DNA of 63,885 nucleotides from an uncultured Myxococcales bacterium (GCA_903929795.1 CAIYWC010000153.1:1-63885); one strand, 5' to 3'. Positions 54,904-63,597 are shown, numbered from the stretch's first letter. Notes: a model not told the origin generated them from the letters alone. Translations and numbers: made by a program.

Positions 54904-56001
54904 ATGGCCGCGCCGCGCCTGCCGAAAGCGGACACCCAGTCCGCGGCGGACCTGTTCCTGGGCCTGACGCCGGACGCTGTGCTGGCGGCGATCGAAGCGT
55001 CCGGGCTGCGCTGCACGTCCGTGTGCTGGCCGCTGAATTCCTATGAGAATCGCGTGATGGAAGTCGAGCTGGCCGATGCCGGGCGCACGCGCCTGGTGAC
55101 GAAATTCTACCGGCCGCAGCGGTGGACGCAGGCGCAGATCCTGGAGGAGCACGCGTTCTTGGCCGAGCTGCACGCCGACGAGGTGCCGGTCGTGCCGCCG
55201 CTGGCGTTTCCGGACGGCGGTACGCTGCGGCAGGTGACCGTGGCGGGCGGCGCAGATGTTGTGTGGTTTTGCCTGTTTGCGCGATTTGGCGGCCGCGCGC
55301 CGGAGGAAGTGAACGACGCGCTGGCAGCGCGACTTGGGGCGCTGTGCGCGCGCATCCACGTCGTGGGCGCGCGCCGGCCGTTCCTCGCGCGGCAGCAGCT
55401 GGACGGCGCGACGTATGGCGGCAAGCCCTTGTCCAGCTTGGAGATTTCCGGCCGCGTGCCGACCCCGCTGCGGCGGCGCTTCTTCGCCTCGGCCAAGGCG
55501 CTGATTGACCTGACCGACGCGTGGCTGCAGGGCGTCCAGACCCACCGCATCCACGGCGATTTTCATCTGGGCAACCTGATCGAGCGCGCCAACATCCTGT
55601 ATGCACTGGATTTTGACGACGCGCTGACCGGTCCACCGGTCCAGGATCTGTGGATGCTGCTCCCGGGCCGCGATATCGACACGCTGCGGCGCCGGGAGAT
55701 TTTCCTGCAAAGTTACGAGCAGTTTCGGGCGTTCGACCGGTCTTCGCTGCGGCTGATCGAGCCCCTGCGCGGCCTGCGGCTTGTGCATTTTTGCGGCTGG
55801 CTGGCAGCGCGCTGGCACGATCCGATTTTTCCGCAGACATGGCCGCAGTTTACGACCGACGCGTTCTGGCACGAGACGACCGACGCGCTGGACGAGGCGC
55901 TGGATCTTGCATGGGCGGGACCGGAGCCGGTCGTCCTCGCGGCGCCTGTCGACGCGCCGGAGGCGACCAACGCGGACTTCTTCTGGGACTGGCAGAAGTA
56001 G
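54904..56001 (+). CDS. srkA: Stress response protein kinase SrkA (YihE)
   Basis: 365 aa, somewhat longer than the E. coli protein (~328). It belongs to the aminoglycoside-phosphotransferase-like Ser/Thr kinases. Family landmarks are 'PLNSYENRVMEVEL', the catalytic loop 'HRIHGDFHLGNLIE', and the metal-binding 'YALDFDDALTGPPVQDLWML'. In E. coli SrkA protects against stress-induced death and is linked to periplasmic redox stress. The gene starts at the base after the dbpA stop, so the two are one operon. It converges with the msrBA gene. Confidence 0.92.
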   Translation: MAAPRLPKADTQSAADLFLGLTPDAVLAAIEASGLRCTSVCWPLNSYENRVMEVELADAGRTRLVTKFYRPQRWTQAQILEEHAFLAELHADEVPVVPPLAFPDGGTLRQVTVAGGADVVWFCLFARFGGRAPEEVNDALAARLGALCARIHVVGARRPFLARQQLDGATYGGKPLSSLEISGRVPTPLRRRFFASAKALIDLTDAWLQGVQTHRIHGDFHLGNLIERANILYALDFDDALTGPPVQDLWMLLPGRDIDTLRRREIFLQSYEQFRAFDRSSLRLIEPLRGLRLVHFCGWLAARWHDPIFPQTWPQFTTDAFWHETTDALDEALDLAWAGPEPVVLAAPVDAPEATNADFFWDWQK

Positions 56002-56011
56002 CCGCAGCTTC

Positions 56012-57046
56012 TCAGTTTTCGCAGCTGCCGCCATGCTTTTCGTGCCAGTCCTGGTGGTACGCTTCCGCCGGCCAGAACGTCTGCGCGCGCTCCACGGTCG
56101 TGGCGATCGGCAGCCCGCGCAGGCGCTCCGATTGCGCGAGCGTACGCAGGTAGGCCTCCGCCTCGCGCTTTTGCGCCGCATTCGCGGCAAAGACCACGCT
56201 GCGGTATTGCGTGCCCGCGTCGGGCCCCTGGCGATTCAGCGTCGTCGGGTCAATGTACTGGAACAGCCGGTCCAGCAGGTCGCGGTAGCTCACCTGGTTG
56301 GCGTCGTAGGTCACTTCCACAGTCTCCGCGTGCCCCGTCTCGCCGGTGCAGACTTCCTCGTAGCTCGGCTGCTTGCGCGAGCCGCCCATGAAGCCGCTTG
56401 TCGCCTCGATCACGCCCGGCGTTCGCTGCATCAGGTCCTCGATGCCCCAGAAGCAGCCGCCGGCAAAATACGCGACTTCGCGCTTGATCGGCTGTGATTG
56501 CAGCGGGATCGGCACGCCGTCCGGGATGAACACAAGCGCTTCACCGTTCAGGCAGGACCGCTTGCCGGTCGGCGCGGGACCGTCGTCAAACACGTGGCCC
56601 AGATGCCCGCCGGAGCGCGCGTCCAGAATCTCCACGCGGTCCATGCCCGCGCTCGTGTCGCGCCGCTCGATGACGTGCTCGGGGTCAATCGGCGCAAAAA
56701 AGCTCGGCCAGCCCGAGCCGCTCTCGAACTTCGCCGACGAGCGAAATAGCGGCAGCCCACCGAGCGCACTCACAAAAATGCCGGACTTGTGGTTCTCGAC
56801 AAGGCCGCTGCAGTACGGCGCTTCCGTGTCCGCGTGCAGCAAGATCGCGCGCTGTTGGGGCGTGAGCTTCTGGGCCAGCGCGTGCACTTCGGCCTTGGAT
56901 AGCGGCGTGATGTCATAGCCGGACGCGCTGATGAGGCGATGCACCGGGCTGCGCGTCGCCGGCGTGGGCGCGGACTGGGCATACGTGCAGGCGGCGAGCG
57001 CAAGCGTGCACAACAGGGTCGTCAGGCTGGTCAACAGGAGTTTCAT
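56012..57046 (-). CDS. Lipoprotein MsrB-MsrA fusion, methionine sulfoxide reductase
   Basis: 344 aa. The signal MKLLLTSLTTLLCTLALAAC predicts lipid anchoring. The MsrB domain (~45-165) keeps the catalytic Cys in 'GKRSCLNGEAL' and 'FESGSGWPSFFAPI', but the CxxC zinc pair of the usual 'CxxCG' is replaced ('SGIFVSALGG'). The MsrA domain (~175-330) has 'FAGGCFWGIEDLMQRTPGVI' with catalytic Cys and 'GTQYRSVVF'. It repairs both R- and S-methionine sulfoxides in exported proteins. Fusions usually place A before B; both orders occur. GAGG lies seven bases before the ATG. Confidence 0.93.
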   Translation of the reverse strand: MKLLLTSLTTLLCTLALAACTYAQSAPTPATRSPVHRLISASGYDITPLSKAEVHALAQKLTPQQRAILLHADTEAPYCSGLVENHKSGIFVSALGGLPLFRSSAKFESGSGWPSFFAPIDPEHVIERRDTSAGMDRVEILDARSGGHLGHVFDDGPAPTGKRSCLNGEALVFIPDGVPIPLQSQPIKREVAYFAGGCFWGIEDLMQRTPGVIEATSGFMGGSRKQPSYEEVCTGETGHAETVEVTYDANQVSYRDLLDRLFQYIDPTTLNRQGPDAGTQYRSVVFAANAAQKREAEAYLRTLAQSERLRGLPIATTVERAQTFWPAEAYHQDWHEKHGGSCEN

Positions 57047-57170
57047 GGTCGGACCTCGCAAGAAAGCGCGGCCATGAGCGGCCGCTGGAGGTGTGTCGCC
57101 ACCGGGCCGCGGGAATGAACACGCGCAGCGCAAAAGACCGCCGAAAATCGCAGAGATCAAGACATTTCAG

Positions 57171-57500
57171 CTACTTGCCGTTCCGCGTCGCGTCGTCCAT
57201 GGCCTGGCGCATCCGCTCCAGCCGCGCCGGCGCGATCGGCGGCGGTTCGCCCGGGCCAGGCTGCCGCGCCAGCAGGGAGATCCGCTGCAGGTGGCGCTCA
57301 TTGTCCCGGCACAGGCGGCAGATCGCCCGATGCAGGCGCAGCCGGCCGTGTTCGCGGCGGGTTGCCGGCCGATCCAGGGCCTCCGACACCAGGCGGGTAA
57401 AAGCCTGACAACTCAGCCAAATTCCCGGCATGAGCAGCAGCAGCAGGCGCTCCAGCACGCGGTAGCGCCAGCGCGTCTCGGGCGGGCGAAATGGCGTCAT
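57171..57500 (-). CDS. Zinc-finger anti-sigma factor (zf-HC2)
   Basis: 109 aa. Cys31 in 'WLSCQAFTRLVSEALDRP' and the His57-x3-Cys61-x2-Cys64 motif ('LHRAICRLCRD') match the zinc anti-sigma motif. There is one hydrophobic stretch (~15-33) but no clear membrane helix after the motif, so it is probably soluble. Zinc anti-sigma factors of this type often release their sigma factor when the Cys are oxidised. The ATG overlaps the sigma gene stop (ATGA), the classic sigma/anti-sigma arrangement. Confidence 0.82.
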   Translation of the reverse strand: MTPFRPPETRWRYRVLERLLLLLMPGIWLSCQAFTRLVSEALDRPATRREHGRLRLHRAICRLCRDNERHLQRISLLARQPGPGEPPPIAPARLERMRQAMDDATRNGK

Positions 57501-58075
57501 GGCGTCCCCCAGGCGGCTTGCAGGCAAGCGCGCAGGCCCGTGCGCGCGCGATAGAGGGTCACGGCCAAGCTTTCCCTTGAAATTCCAGTAATTGCACAGA
57601 TTTCATCCGGATCGCACTGTTCCACTTCGCGCAGCACAAACGCGCGGTGCAGCGCCGGCGACAGCTTGTCCATGCAGCGGGCGAGATCGGTACGAAGCTG
57701 CGTGTTTTCAAGAACCTGCTGCGGATCGGCATCCAAGGCGTGCAAGCCCGCCGTCGGGTCCAGCCGCCACGACCCTTCCGGCAGGAACCAGCGATCGCCG
57801 CTGTCGTCGCTGGGTTCGCGCTGCGGCACATCGCCCGGATGGCGCTTTTGCCAGCGAAAATGGTCGAGAATCTTGTGGCGCAAGATGCCAATCAGCCAGG
57901 TGCGAAGCGCGGATTGTCCTTGAAACGTCTGGAGTTGCGTCACCGCGGTCACCAGCGTTTCCTGCACGAGGTCTTCCGCCGTCGCTTGCTCGTGCAGGCG
58001 CGCCCGCGCGTAGTGAGCCAGCGCGGGCGCGTGGCTGAGTAGATCGGCAAGCGAAATTCCGGGAATTTCAGCCAT
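57497..58075 (-). CDS. ECF-type RNA polymerase sigma factor
   Basis: 192 aa. Region 2 is 'ATAEDLVQETLVTAVTQLQT' with 'ALRTWLIGILRHKILDHFRW', and region 4 is 'LSPALHRAFVLREVEQCDPD' followed by the helix-turn-helix 'EICAITGISRESLAVTLYRA'. The linker between regions 2 and 4 contains a 'GSWRLDP' stretch seen in ECF subgroups paired with zf-HC2 anti-sigmas. The ATG at 58075 begins the sigma homology; upstream in-frame sequence is Arg/Pro-rich. It probably directs an oxidative or envelope stress regulon, possibly including msrBA. Confidence 0.9.
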   Translation of the reverse strand: MAEIPGISLADLLSHAPALAHYARARLHEQATAEDLVQETLVTAVTQLQTFQGQSALRTWLIGILRHKILDHFRWQKRHPGDVPQREPSDDSGDRWFLPEGSWRLDPTAGLHALDADPQQVLENTQLRTDLARCMDKLSPALHRAFVLREVEQCDPDEICAITGISRESLAVTLYRARTGLRACLQAAWGTP

Positions 58076-58235
58076 GGGAAACCGAATCCTGCCGACAGGC
58101 GCACGCCAAACCAGGCCCGCAGCGTGCAGCATACCTGCATTCGCGATCGGCGCCAGCCGCCCGCTGGCTTGCGGGTCGCGTGGCCACCTCTGCGGTGATC
58201 GACCCACGCGCGCACCGACCCACCGAACCTGAACC

Positions 58236-58608
58236 ATGACCGACCGCCTTGAACCCGCTCAGCCCGAAGTCCCGCGTGGCCCAATCATCGACGACGCGTG
58301 GCACGCAACCGGCTCCGGACACGTCAAGCCGCTCATCCGCCTGCCGCGCACACGGGTGCTGCTGCGCCACGGCGGCGAGCTGATGCTGACTGACAGCGTG
58401 CGCCCTGACGCGGACCGCGAGGCGAGGCTGGCCGCGTTGGGTCGTGTGGCGCAGGCAGCAGACGCCCGCAGGCGGCTCTGTGCGCCGTGCCTTTGAGCGG
58501 CTGGCCACGCTGCCGTTCCAGCGGCTGATCGGCGGGCACGGTGGGCTGCTGGAAGTCGACGCCCAAGCGCAGGTCCGCGCCCGATCACCCGTGAATTCTT
58601 GGGCGTAA
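58236..58608 (+). pseudogene. Remnant of a metallo-beta-lactamase-fold (DUF4336-like) gene
   Basis: An ATG at 58236 opens 'MTDRLEPAQPEVPRGP' and 'HVKPLIRLPRTRVLLRHGGE', then 'DREARLAALGRV', which resembles the N-terminus of DUF4336-like MBL-fold proteins. That frame stops at 58496. In another frame, 58480-58608 encodes 'VRRAFERLATLPFQRLIGGHGGLLEV', the usual C-terminal end of the same family with its final His-Gly. The whole metal-binding core (HxHxDH) is absent and the two ends are in different frames, so an internal deletion has destroyed the gene. A sequencing error alone cannot explain the missing middle. Confidence 0.6.
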
Positions 58609-58617
58609 GCTGAACGA

Positions 58618-59313
58618 TTATGGCTGGTTGGCGTAATACTCGCCGTAGAGCTTGGCGATCGCCGCCTGACCGTCCGCAGTGAAATGCGGTCCGCCGAGGA
58701 TAAAGACGTCGCAGTTGGGCGCTTCAAGCTTGGGCGCGGCGACGACAAGGCCGGGATACGCCGCTACCGTGTTGGCGACCGCTTCGTCGATGAACGGCTG
58801 AACGACCGTCTCCGCGTTCACCGCCGTCGGGCACGACTGGTTGCCCGGCGCCCGCAGCATGGTCAGCAGCTCAATCCGCTTGAGTTTTGGATACTTGGCC
58901 TTGAGATTTTCAACGACCGCGGTGAACGCCGTCGTCCATTGCGCCGCGGTCGTGTAGTCCCAGTTGCAGCCGATAAAGAGCACGCGATCCGGGTCATCGG
59001 CGTTCGCGGCACATGGCGAGACTGGCGCCGTCGCCCAGACCGTGTTGGTCGGATCGGCCCAGAGATCGACGTAGGCGTGGGTCAACGTCACGGCCTGCCA
59101 GCGGCTGTCGTCGACGAATGTCTCGAAGCCGGCGGCGTACCACTCGCCGGTGACCGACAGGCCGATGACCTGGTTGCACGTGAAGCTGTGGCTGCTGAGC
59201 GCATCGGCAACCGCCACATCGGCACCGGCATCCGGCGCGGGCGCGGCGGGACTGGCACACGCGGCGAGCGCGGCGGCAAGGCACATCCAGGGAATCGCGG
59301 ACCGGGTTGGCAT
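58618..59313 (-). CDS. SGNH-hydrolase-like lipoprotein
   Basis: 231 aa. MPTRSAIPWMCLAAALAAC is a lipoprotein signal, followed by a short Ala/Pro/Asp linker. The body has a block I-like Ser ('NQVIGLSVTGEWYAAGFE'), a central 'DPDRVLFIGCNWD', and a C-terminal block V-like His ('ILGGPHFTADGQAAIAKLYG'), as in GDSL/SGNH esterases. The Asp usually three residues before the His is not present, so activity is uncertain. The divergent partner is the polysaccharide lyase gene; a deacetylase role on the same glycan would fit but is inference. Confidence 0.7.
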   Translation of the reverse strand: MPTRSAIPWMCLAAALAACASPAAPAPDAGADVAVADALSSHSFTCNQVIGLSVTGEWYAAGFETFVDDSRWQAVTLTHAYVDLWADPTNTVWATAPVSPCAANADDPDRVLFIGCNWDYTTAAQWTTAFTAVVENLKAKYPKLKRIELLTMLRAPGNQSCPTAVNAETVVQPFIDEAVANTVAAYPGLVVAAPKLEAPNCDVFILGGPHFTADGQAAIAKLYGEYYANQP

Positions 59314-59573
59314 GTCTACCGCCTGTGAAGCATGTCGCTCGCGGGCAGTATCGACGCGGCGCAGCGCACCGTCAACGCGCGGATCCCGGCGGGCGATCGC
59401 CCAAGCCGCCACGCGCAGAAACACACCACAACCATATGAAATTGAACCAGATCATCCAACTTGACACGATGATCCTGGGGGTCCAGACTGCGCGGGCCGG
59501 TCGGAACGTGCGCCAGGAGGCCCTGAGCCAACGGCGCCGGATCCGCGCGCGCGAAGGCCAGACCGTGGACACG

Positions 59574-61856
59574 ATGCGATACGTTGTAAAGATCAGATGC
59601 ATTGCATTGGTATTTGCGCTGGGCGGCTGGGCGCTGGTGGCGTGTTCCAGTCCATCCCAGCCTGCGCAGGCAAGCCCTGACGCGGACGCAGCGGCGGCAA
59701 CGGACGCGGACGCTGCGGCGGATACCGCGCCCCAGCCGCTGGGGCATCCGCGGCTGCTGTACGCGCCGGAGCACAAGGCGATCGTCGTCGGTCGCCAGAA
59801 CCAGCCGCCGTTCGACGCGGTGTGGACGCGGCTGCGCGCTCAGGCTGCGGAGCTGCCGGCCACGCCGACGCCGGGGACCTGGGACAGCGGCGTCTGGGCG
59901 CACAATGCCGCGGCGGCGCAGGCCAATGCGGTGATCGCGTGGGCGCTGGATGACCAAACGGCGGCGGCGAAGGCCAAGCAGCTGCTGCTGTCGTTTACCG
60001 ACAACCTGGAGGACAACACGGACGCGGATCTGGACATCCACATCCAGTCGGTGCTGCTGCCGTTTGCCAACACCTGGGACCTGCTGTTGGCGACACCGTG
60101 GATCACGCCCGACGAAGCCAAGCAGGCGCAGACGCGCATTGCCAGCGTCAACCGCAAGTTTGCCGCGAAATACCTGGAGGACGGCTTCTCGCGGATGTTC
60201 TCGATGGTCGTCACCCAGAACAACCACCCGCTGCGCGCGGCGTCGGCGATTGGCTACGTCGCGCTGGCCTTTCCCGACGAGGCGGACGCGACAAGCTGGC
60301 TCGATTGGGCGACCGACCAGATGGATTACCTGCTGGGTCCCAAGGGCCATTACGTCCAGAGCGATGGCGGCGTGACCGAGGGACCATTCTATTTCTCCTT
60401 TGGATTCGCGGCAGTAGCGCCGTTCTTGCTGGCGCTGGACCGCAATAGCCCGGCCAGCGTCGTGCACCATCACACCTGCATCACGCGCAACGACAACGAT
60501 CCGTGGAACGACAACGGCTGCGTGGAGGGCGAGCCGTTCACGCTTGTCAACCCGCTGCGCGATCCGACGTTCATGGCGACGCTCGACTGGTCGGTCTCGC
60601 TGCGGCGACCGTCGGGCGTGCGCGCGACCCTGGACGACACGCACGTGGCGATCACCGACGGCGCGGCGCTGACGACCGCGATCGGTGGGCCGAGCTACCT
60701 GGTGTGGGATTGGGGCACGAACGCCGTCATGCCGTTTGATACCGAGAAGTTCGACAACCTGACCCCGTGGTACCTGGCACACGTCGGCGACGCGGCGCCG
60801 GCACCGCCGCCCTGGCGCAACCGCTTCTTTCCCGCTGGTGGTCAAGCGGTTTTTCGCTCCGGCTGGGGCACGGACGACTTGTGGCTCCTGCTCGTCGCCG
60901 ACAACGGCCCGGCGCGCAAGTCCTTGCACAACCATGCGGATGGCAGCTCTTTTGCGCTGTCCGCCTACGGCGAAGACCTGCTGATCGACACCGGGTATTA
61001 CAAGCCGGACGCGACAAACAACCCGCTGACGATGGACGCGCCGTCGCACAACGTGATCCTGGTCGACGGCGTCGGCGCGCCCAAGCGCGGGCTGCTGAAC
61101 GCCTGGGGCGACACGGACGCGTTTTTGGAAAATACCAAAGACGGAGAGGCAGTTGCGTGGGCCGAGGCGCGGATTTCCTACGAACAGGCGGAAATCCGGC
61201 GTGGCATCGCCTTTGCCCGCAAGCGCTACTTCGTCGTCGCGGATCGCATCCACAGCGACGTGCCGACCGCGCGGAAATTCCAGTGGCGCGCGCACCTCTG
61301 GGGCGGCTTCGACGTGGGCGGAACCTACACCGTCGCAGGCCACCACGTGACGCTGAATCGACCGCTGGCTGGGCTGGCGATCGACGCGACGACGACGGCC
61401 GGGGAGGCGACGTTCATCGAGCCGCCGTTCACCGCGCTGGAGCCGCCGCACGTGCACGACATCGATGGCTCAGGCAATCACGCCGTGGCGGACGCGACGG
61501 TGACGGCGGTGGCGCCGGGCTTTTTGGTCGTGCTGGCGCCGCACAAGGCGGGCGCGACGGGCGACGATGGGCCGCTGGCCGTGACCTCGGTTCCGACCGG
61601 TCCGCTGGGCGGCGCCTGGACAATCGCCGGTACGACCGCAGGTGCGCCGTGGCAGGACGTGGCCTGGCTGCGCGATGCCGGCGCGGCGACGACGCTGACA
61701 CTGCCGGGGCCGCACACGCTGGAGACCGACGCGGCGTTTGTGCTTGTCTCGCTGGCCGGCGACTACGCGCTTGTCGCGGGCGGCACCCACGTTGCGCTGG
61801 ACGGCGTTGCACTTGTCACCGGCAATGCGGCCCCCGTCGCCATTTTTTCGCACTGA
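59574..61856 (+). CDS. Heparinase II/III-like polysaccharide lyase lipoprotein
   Basis: 760 aa from the ATG that begins the signal (MRYVVKIRCIALVFALGGWALVAC); a longer open frame upstream is unlikely. An Asp/Ala linker follows. The (alpha/alpha) toroid domain (~70-420) has the lyase motif 'TQNNHPLRAASAIGYVALAF' (Asn-His pair) and 'YVQSDGGVTEGPFYFSFG'. The heparinase II/III beta domain (~430-760) has 'SLHNHADGSSFALSAYGEDL' and 'LIDTGYYKP'. Such lyases cleave uronic-acid polysaccharides and leave unsaturated sugars. TTGACA occurs at 59461. The GH88/105 gene follows after 11 bp. Confidence 0.87.
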   Translation: MRYVVKIRCIALVFALGGWALVACSSPSQPAQASPDADAAAATDADAAADTAPQPLGHPRLLYAPEHKAIVVGRQNQPPFDAVWTRLRAQAAELPATPTPGTWDSGVWAHNAAAAQANAVIAWALDDQTAAAKAKQLLLSFTDNLEDNTDADLDIHIQSVLLPFANTWDLLLATPWITPDEAKQAQTRIASVNRKFAAKYLEDGFSRMFSMVVTQNNHPLRAASAIGYVALAFPDEADATSWLDWATDQMDYLLGPKGHYVQSDGGVTEGPFYFSFGFAAVAPFLLALDRNSPASVVHHHTCITRNDNDPWNDNGCVEGEPFTLVNPLRDPTFMATLDWSVSLRRPSGVRATLDDTHVAITDGAALTTAIGGPSYLVWDWGTNAVMPFDTEKFDNLTPWYLAHVGDAAPAPPPWRNRFFPAGGQAVFRSGWGTDDLWLLLVADNGPARKSLHNHADGSSFALSAYGEDLLIDTGYYKPDATNNPLTMDAPSHNVILVDGVGAPKRGLLNAWGDTDAFLENTKDGEAVAWAEARISYEQAEIRRGIAFARKRYFVVADRIHSDVPTARKFQWRAHLWGGFDVGGTYTVAGHHVTLNRPLAGLAIDATTTAGEATFIEPPFTALEPPHVHDIDGSGNHAVADATVTAVAPGFLVVLAPHKAGATGDDGPLAVTSVPTGPLGGAWTIAGTTAGAPWQDVAWLRDAGAATTLTLPGPHTLETDAAFVLVSLAGDYALVAGGTHVALDGVALVTGNAAPVAIFSH

Positions 61857-61867
61857 GGCAACGCTGG

Positions 61868-63040
61868 ATGACCCGTCACATCGCCCTGTTGCCGGTCCTG
61901 CTGGCCATCGCCTGCCACGCGAGCACGCCGTCGGCGCAGCCCTACGATTGGTGCACGGCGGATGCGCCGACGGACGAAGCGTGTTTTGCCACCAAGCGCG
62001 ACCCGACATCGGCGAACATGGCGCTGGCACTGGCGATCGCGCGGCGGCAGGCCGTCGTGCAGCCCAAGGCGGATTTTGGCTGGACCTGGGGCGCGGCGGT
62101 ACTGGTCGGGTCGCTGGCCGATGTCTACCGCGTCACCGGCGATGCGCCGACGCTGGCGTACGGGCGCGCGTGGCTGGACGCGAGCCTCGCCAACGGCTAC
62201 ACGATGACGTCCAGCGACACCGCAGCGCCAACCGGTCCTGACATCGCGCTCTGGAAGCTGACGGGCAATGCCAACTACCACAAACCGATTGACGATTTCC
62301 TCGCCTACGTGGACCACGTTGCGCTGCGGACGCCCGACGGCGGCCTGAACCACATGGGCGCCACGGATGCGCTGGGCGTGGCGATCTGGGTGGACTCGCT
62401 GTTCATGTTCGGCCAGCCGATGGTGCGGCTGGCGCTGGCGACGGGCGACCCGAGCTCGCTCAACACGATGGGCACGCAGGTTGGTATCTTTGTTGACCAA
62501 CTGCAGGATTCTTCTGGATTTTTTCACCACGCCACGACCAACATCTTTCCGCAGGATCCGGACGTGTTCTGGGGCCGCGGCAATGGCTGGGTCGTCTGGG
62601 CGCTGGCGGATTACCTGCGGGCGCGCAAGCTGCGCGGCGAGGAGGACGCCAAGGTGGCAACGGCGCTGCGCAAGCTTGTGGCGGCGGTGATCGCGGCGCA
62701 GGACCCGGCGACAGGCCTGTGGTGGACCGTGCTGAACCGCCCGGGCGAGACGTACCTGGAGACGTCGGCGTCGGCGCTCTTCGCCGCCGGCATGGCCCGA
62801 GGCTGGCGCGTCGGCGTGCTGGGCGACGAGGTGCTGCCGGTGATCGCGCGGGCCATGGTCGGCGTCAAAGCCAGGGTCGTGACGCAGGCAGATGGACCGG
62901 TGGTGACCGGCGTGTCCGGGCCGACAAATCCGGGAACTTTTGACACGTACAAGGCGATCCCGGTCGAGGACGACCTGCCTTATGGCATCGGCGCTGTGGT
63001 GTTCGCGCTGATCGAGACGTCCGGGCTGCCGGGGCAGTGA
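61868..63040 (+). CDS. GH88/GH105 unsaturated uronyl hydrolase lipoprotein
   Basis: 390 aa. MTRHIALLPVLLAIAC is a lipoprotein signal. The (alpha/alpha)6 barrel shows 'GGLNHMGATDALGVAIWVDS' with the Asp-containing 'WVDSLFMFGQPMVRLA', and 'FWGRGNGWVVWALADYLRAR', both hallmarks of YteR/GH88-type enzymes; a late 'LETSASALFAAGMARG' also matches. It hydrates the double bond that lyases create, releasing the terminal unsaturated uronic acid. The gene sits 11 bp after the lyase gene and completes its pathway at the cell surface. Confidence 0.9.
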   Translation: MTRHIALLPVLLAIACHASTPSAQPYDWCTADAPTDEACFATKRDPTSANMALALAIARRQAVVQPKADFGWTWGAAVLVGSLADVYRVTGDAPTLAYGRAWLDASLANGYTMTSSDTAAPTGPDIALWKLTGNANYHKPIDDFLAYVDHVALRTPDGGLNHMGATDALGVAIWVDSLFMFGQPMVRLALATGDPSSLNTMGTQVGIFVDQLQDSSGFFHHATTNIFPQDPDVFWGRGNGWVVWALADYLRARKLRGEEDAKVATALRKLVAAVIAAQDPATGLWWTVLNRPGETYLETSASALFAAGMARGWRVGVLGDEVLPVIARAMVGVKARVVTQADGPVVTGVSGPTNPGTFDTYKAIPVEDDLPYGIGAVVFALIETSGLPGQ

Positions 63041-63115
63041 CGCCGCGCGGGTGGACTGCCCGTACCTTCAGGCGCGAATCGTCGTGGCGTCCTCGTTCAG
63101 CAACAGCCCCCAGTC

Positions 63116-63487
63116 CTAGCAGCAGCTTTTTGACCCGCAGCAGCCGCCCTTCTCCGCAACCGGTTTGTCGCTCACGCCCGCGTCAACGCCCGCCCACGCG
63201 GCCAGCTGCGCGCGCGACGGGTACACGCCCGTGCTCTTGATGGCGCCGCCCGCAAGCACCGTGGGCAGCGCGGATTCGCCTTGTAGTTCAATGGCCTTGG
63301 TCACCAGCGGCTGAGCCACGAACGCCTGCGGCTGCTGCGACAGGTTGAAGCGCTCCACCGACACGCCTTGTTCGCCGAGCCACTCCAGGTCGGCGGCGAA
63401 GCGCACGAGCGCCGGGTCGATGCTCGGACCGCACACGCCGGTGGAACAGCACATCGCGGGGTCAAAAACCTGAATCGTTGCGTTCAT
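63116..63487 (-). CDS. arsD: ArsD arsenite metallochaperone
   Basis: 123 aa with AAGGAG seven bases before the ATG. The essential cysteines are kept: Cys13-Cys14 and Cys19 ('DPAMCCSTGVCGPS') and the C-terminal pairs Cys116-117 and Cys122-123 ('GGCCGSKSCC'). ArsD hands As(III) to the ArsA ATPase and also acts as a weak repressor. Here it is divergent from arsR instead of following it; no arsA or arsB is visible, because the neighbourhood is cut by the window edge and GH105 lies on the other side. Confidence 0.95.
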   Translation of the reverse strand: MNATIQVFDPAMCCSTGVCGPSIDPALVRFAADLEWLGEQGVSVERFNLSQQPQAFVAQPLVTKAIELQGESALPTVLAGGAIKSTGVYPSRAQLAAWAGVDAGVSDKPVAEKGGCCGSKSCC

Positions 63488-63524
63488 GAGAAGCTCCTTG
63501 GTTGGGTGGCGGCGCATTTGAGCG

Positions 63525-63542
63525 TATCGCCATATCACGATA
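63525..63542 (-). promoter_or_regulatory. ArsR operator on the arsD side
   Basis: Read on the minus strand this is TATCGTGATATGGCGATA, an imperfect 18-bp palindrome that matches the arsR-side operator at both ends (TATCGTGA....CGATA). It overlaps the arsD -10 box. Confidence 0.65.
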
Positions 63543-63564
63543 GCTGATGCGTCGTCGTTGTCAA
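63537..63564 (-). promoter_or_regulatory. Promoter of arsD
   Basis: TTGACA (63564-63559), a 16-bp spacer and TATCGT (63542-63537) on the minus strand. The -10 box lies within the operator, so a bound ArsR would block RNA polymerase. Confidence 0.6.
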
Positions 63565-63597
63565 TCGCCGGTAGACATTCTTCGTATCGTGGGCACC

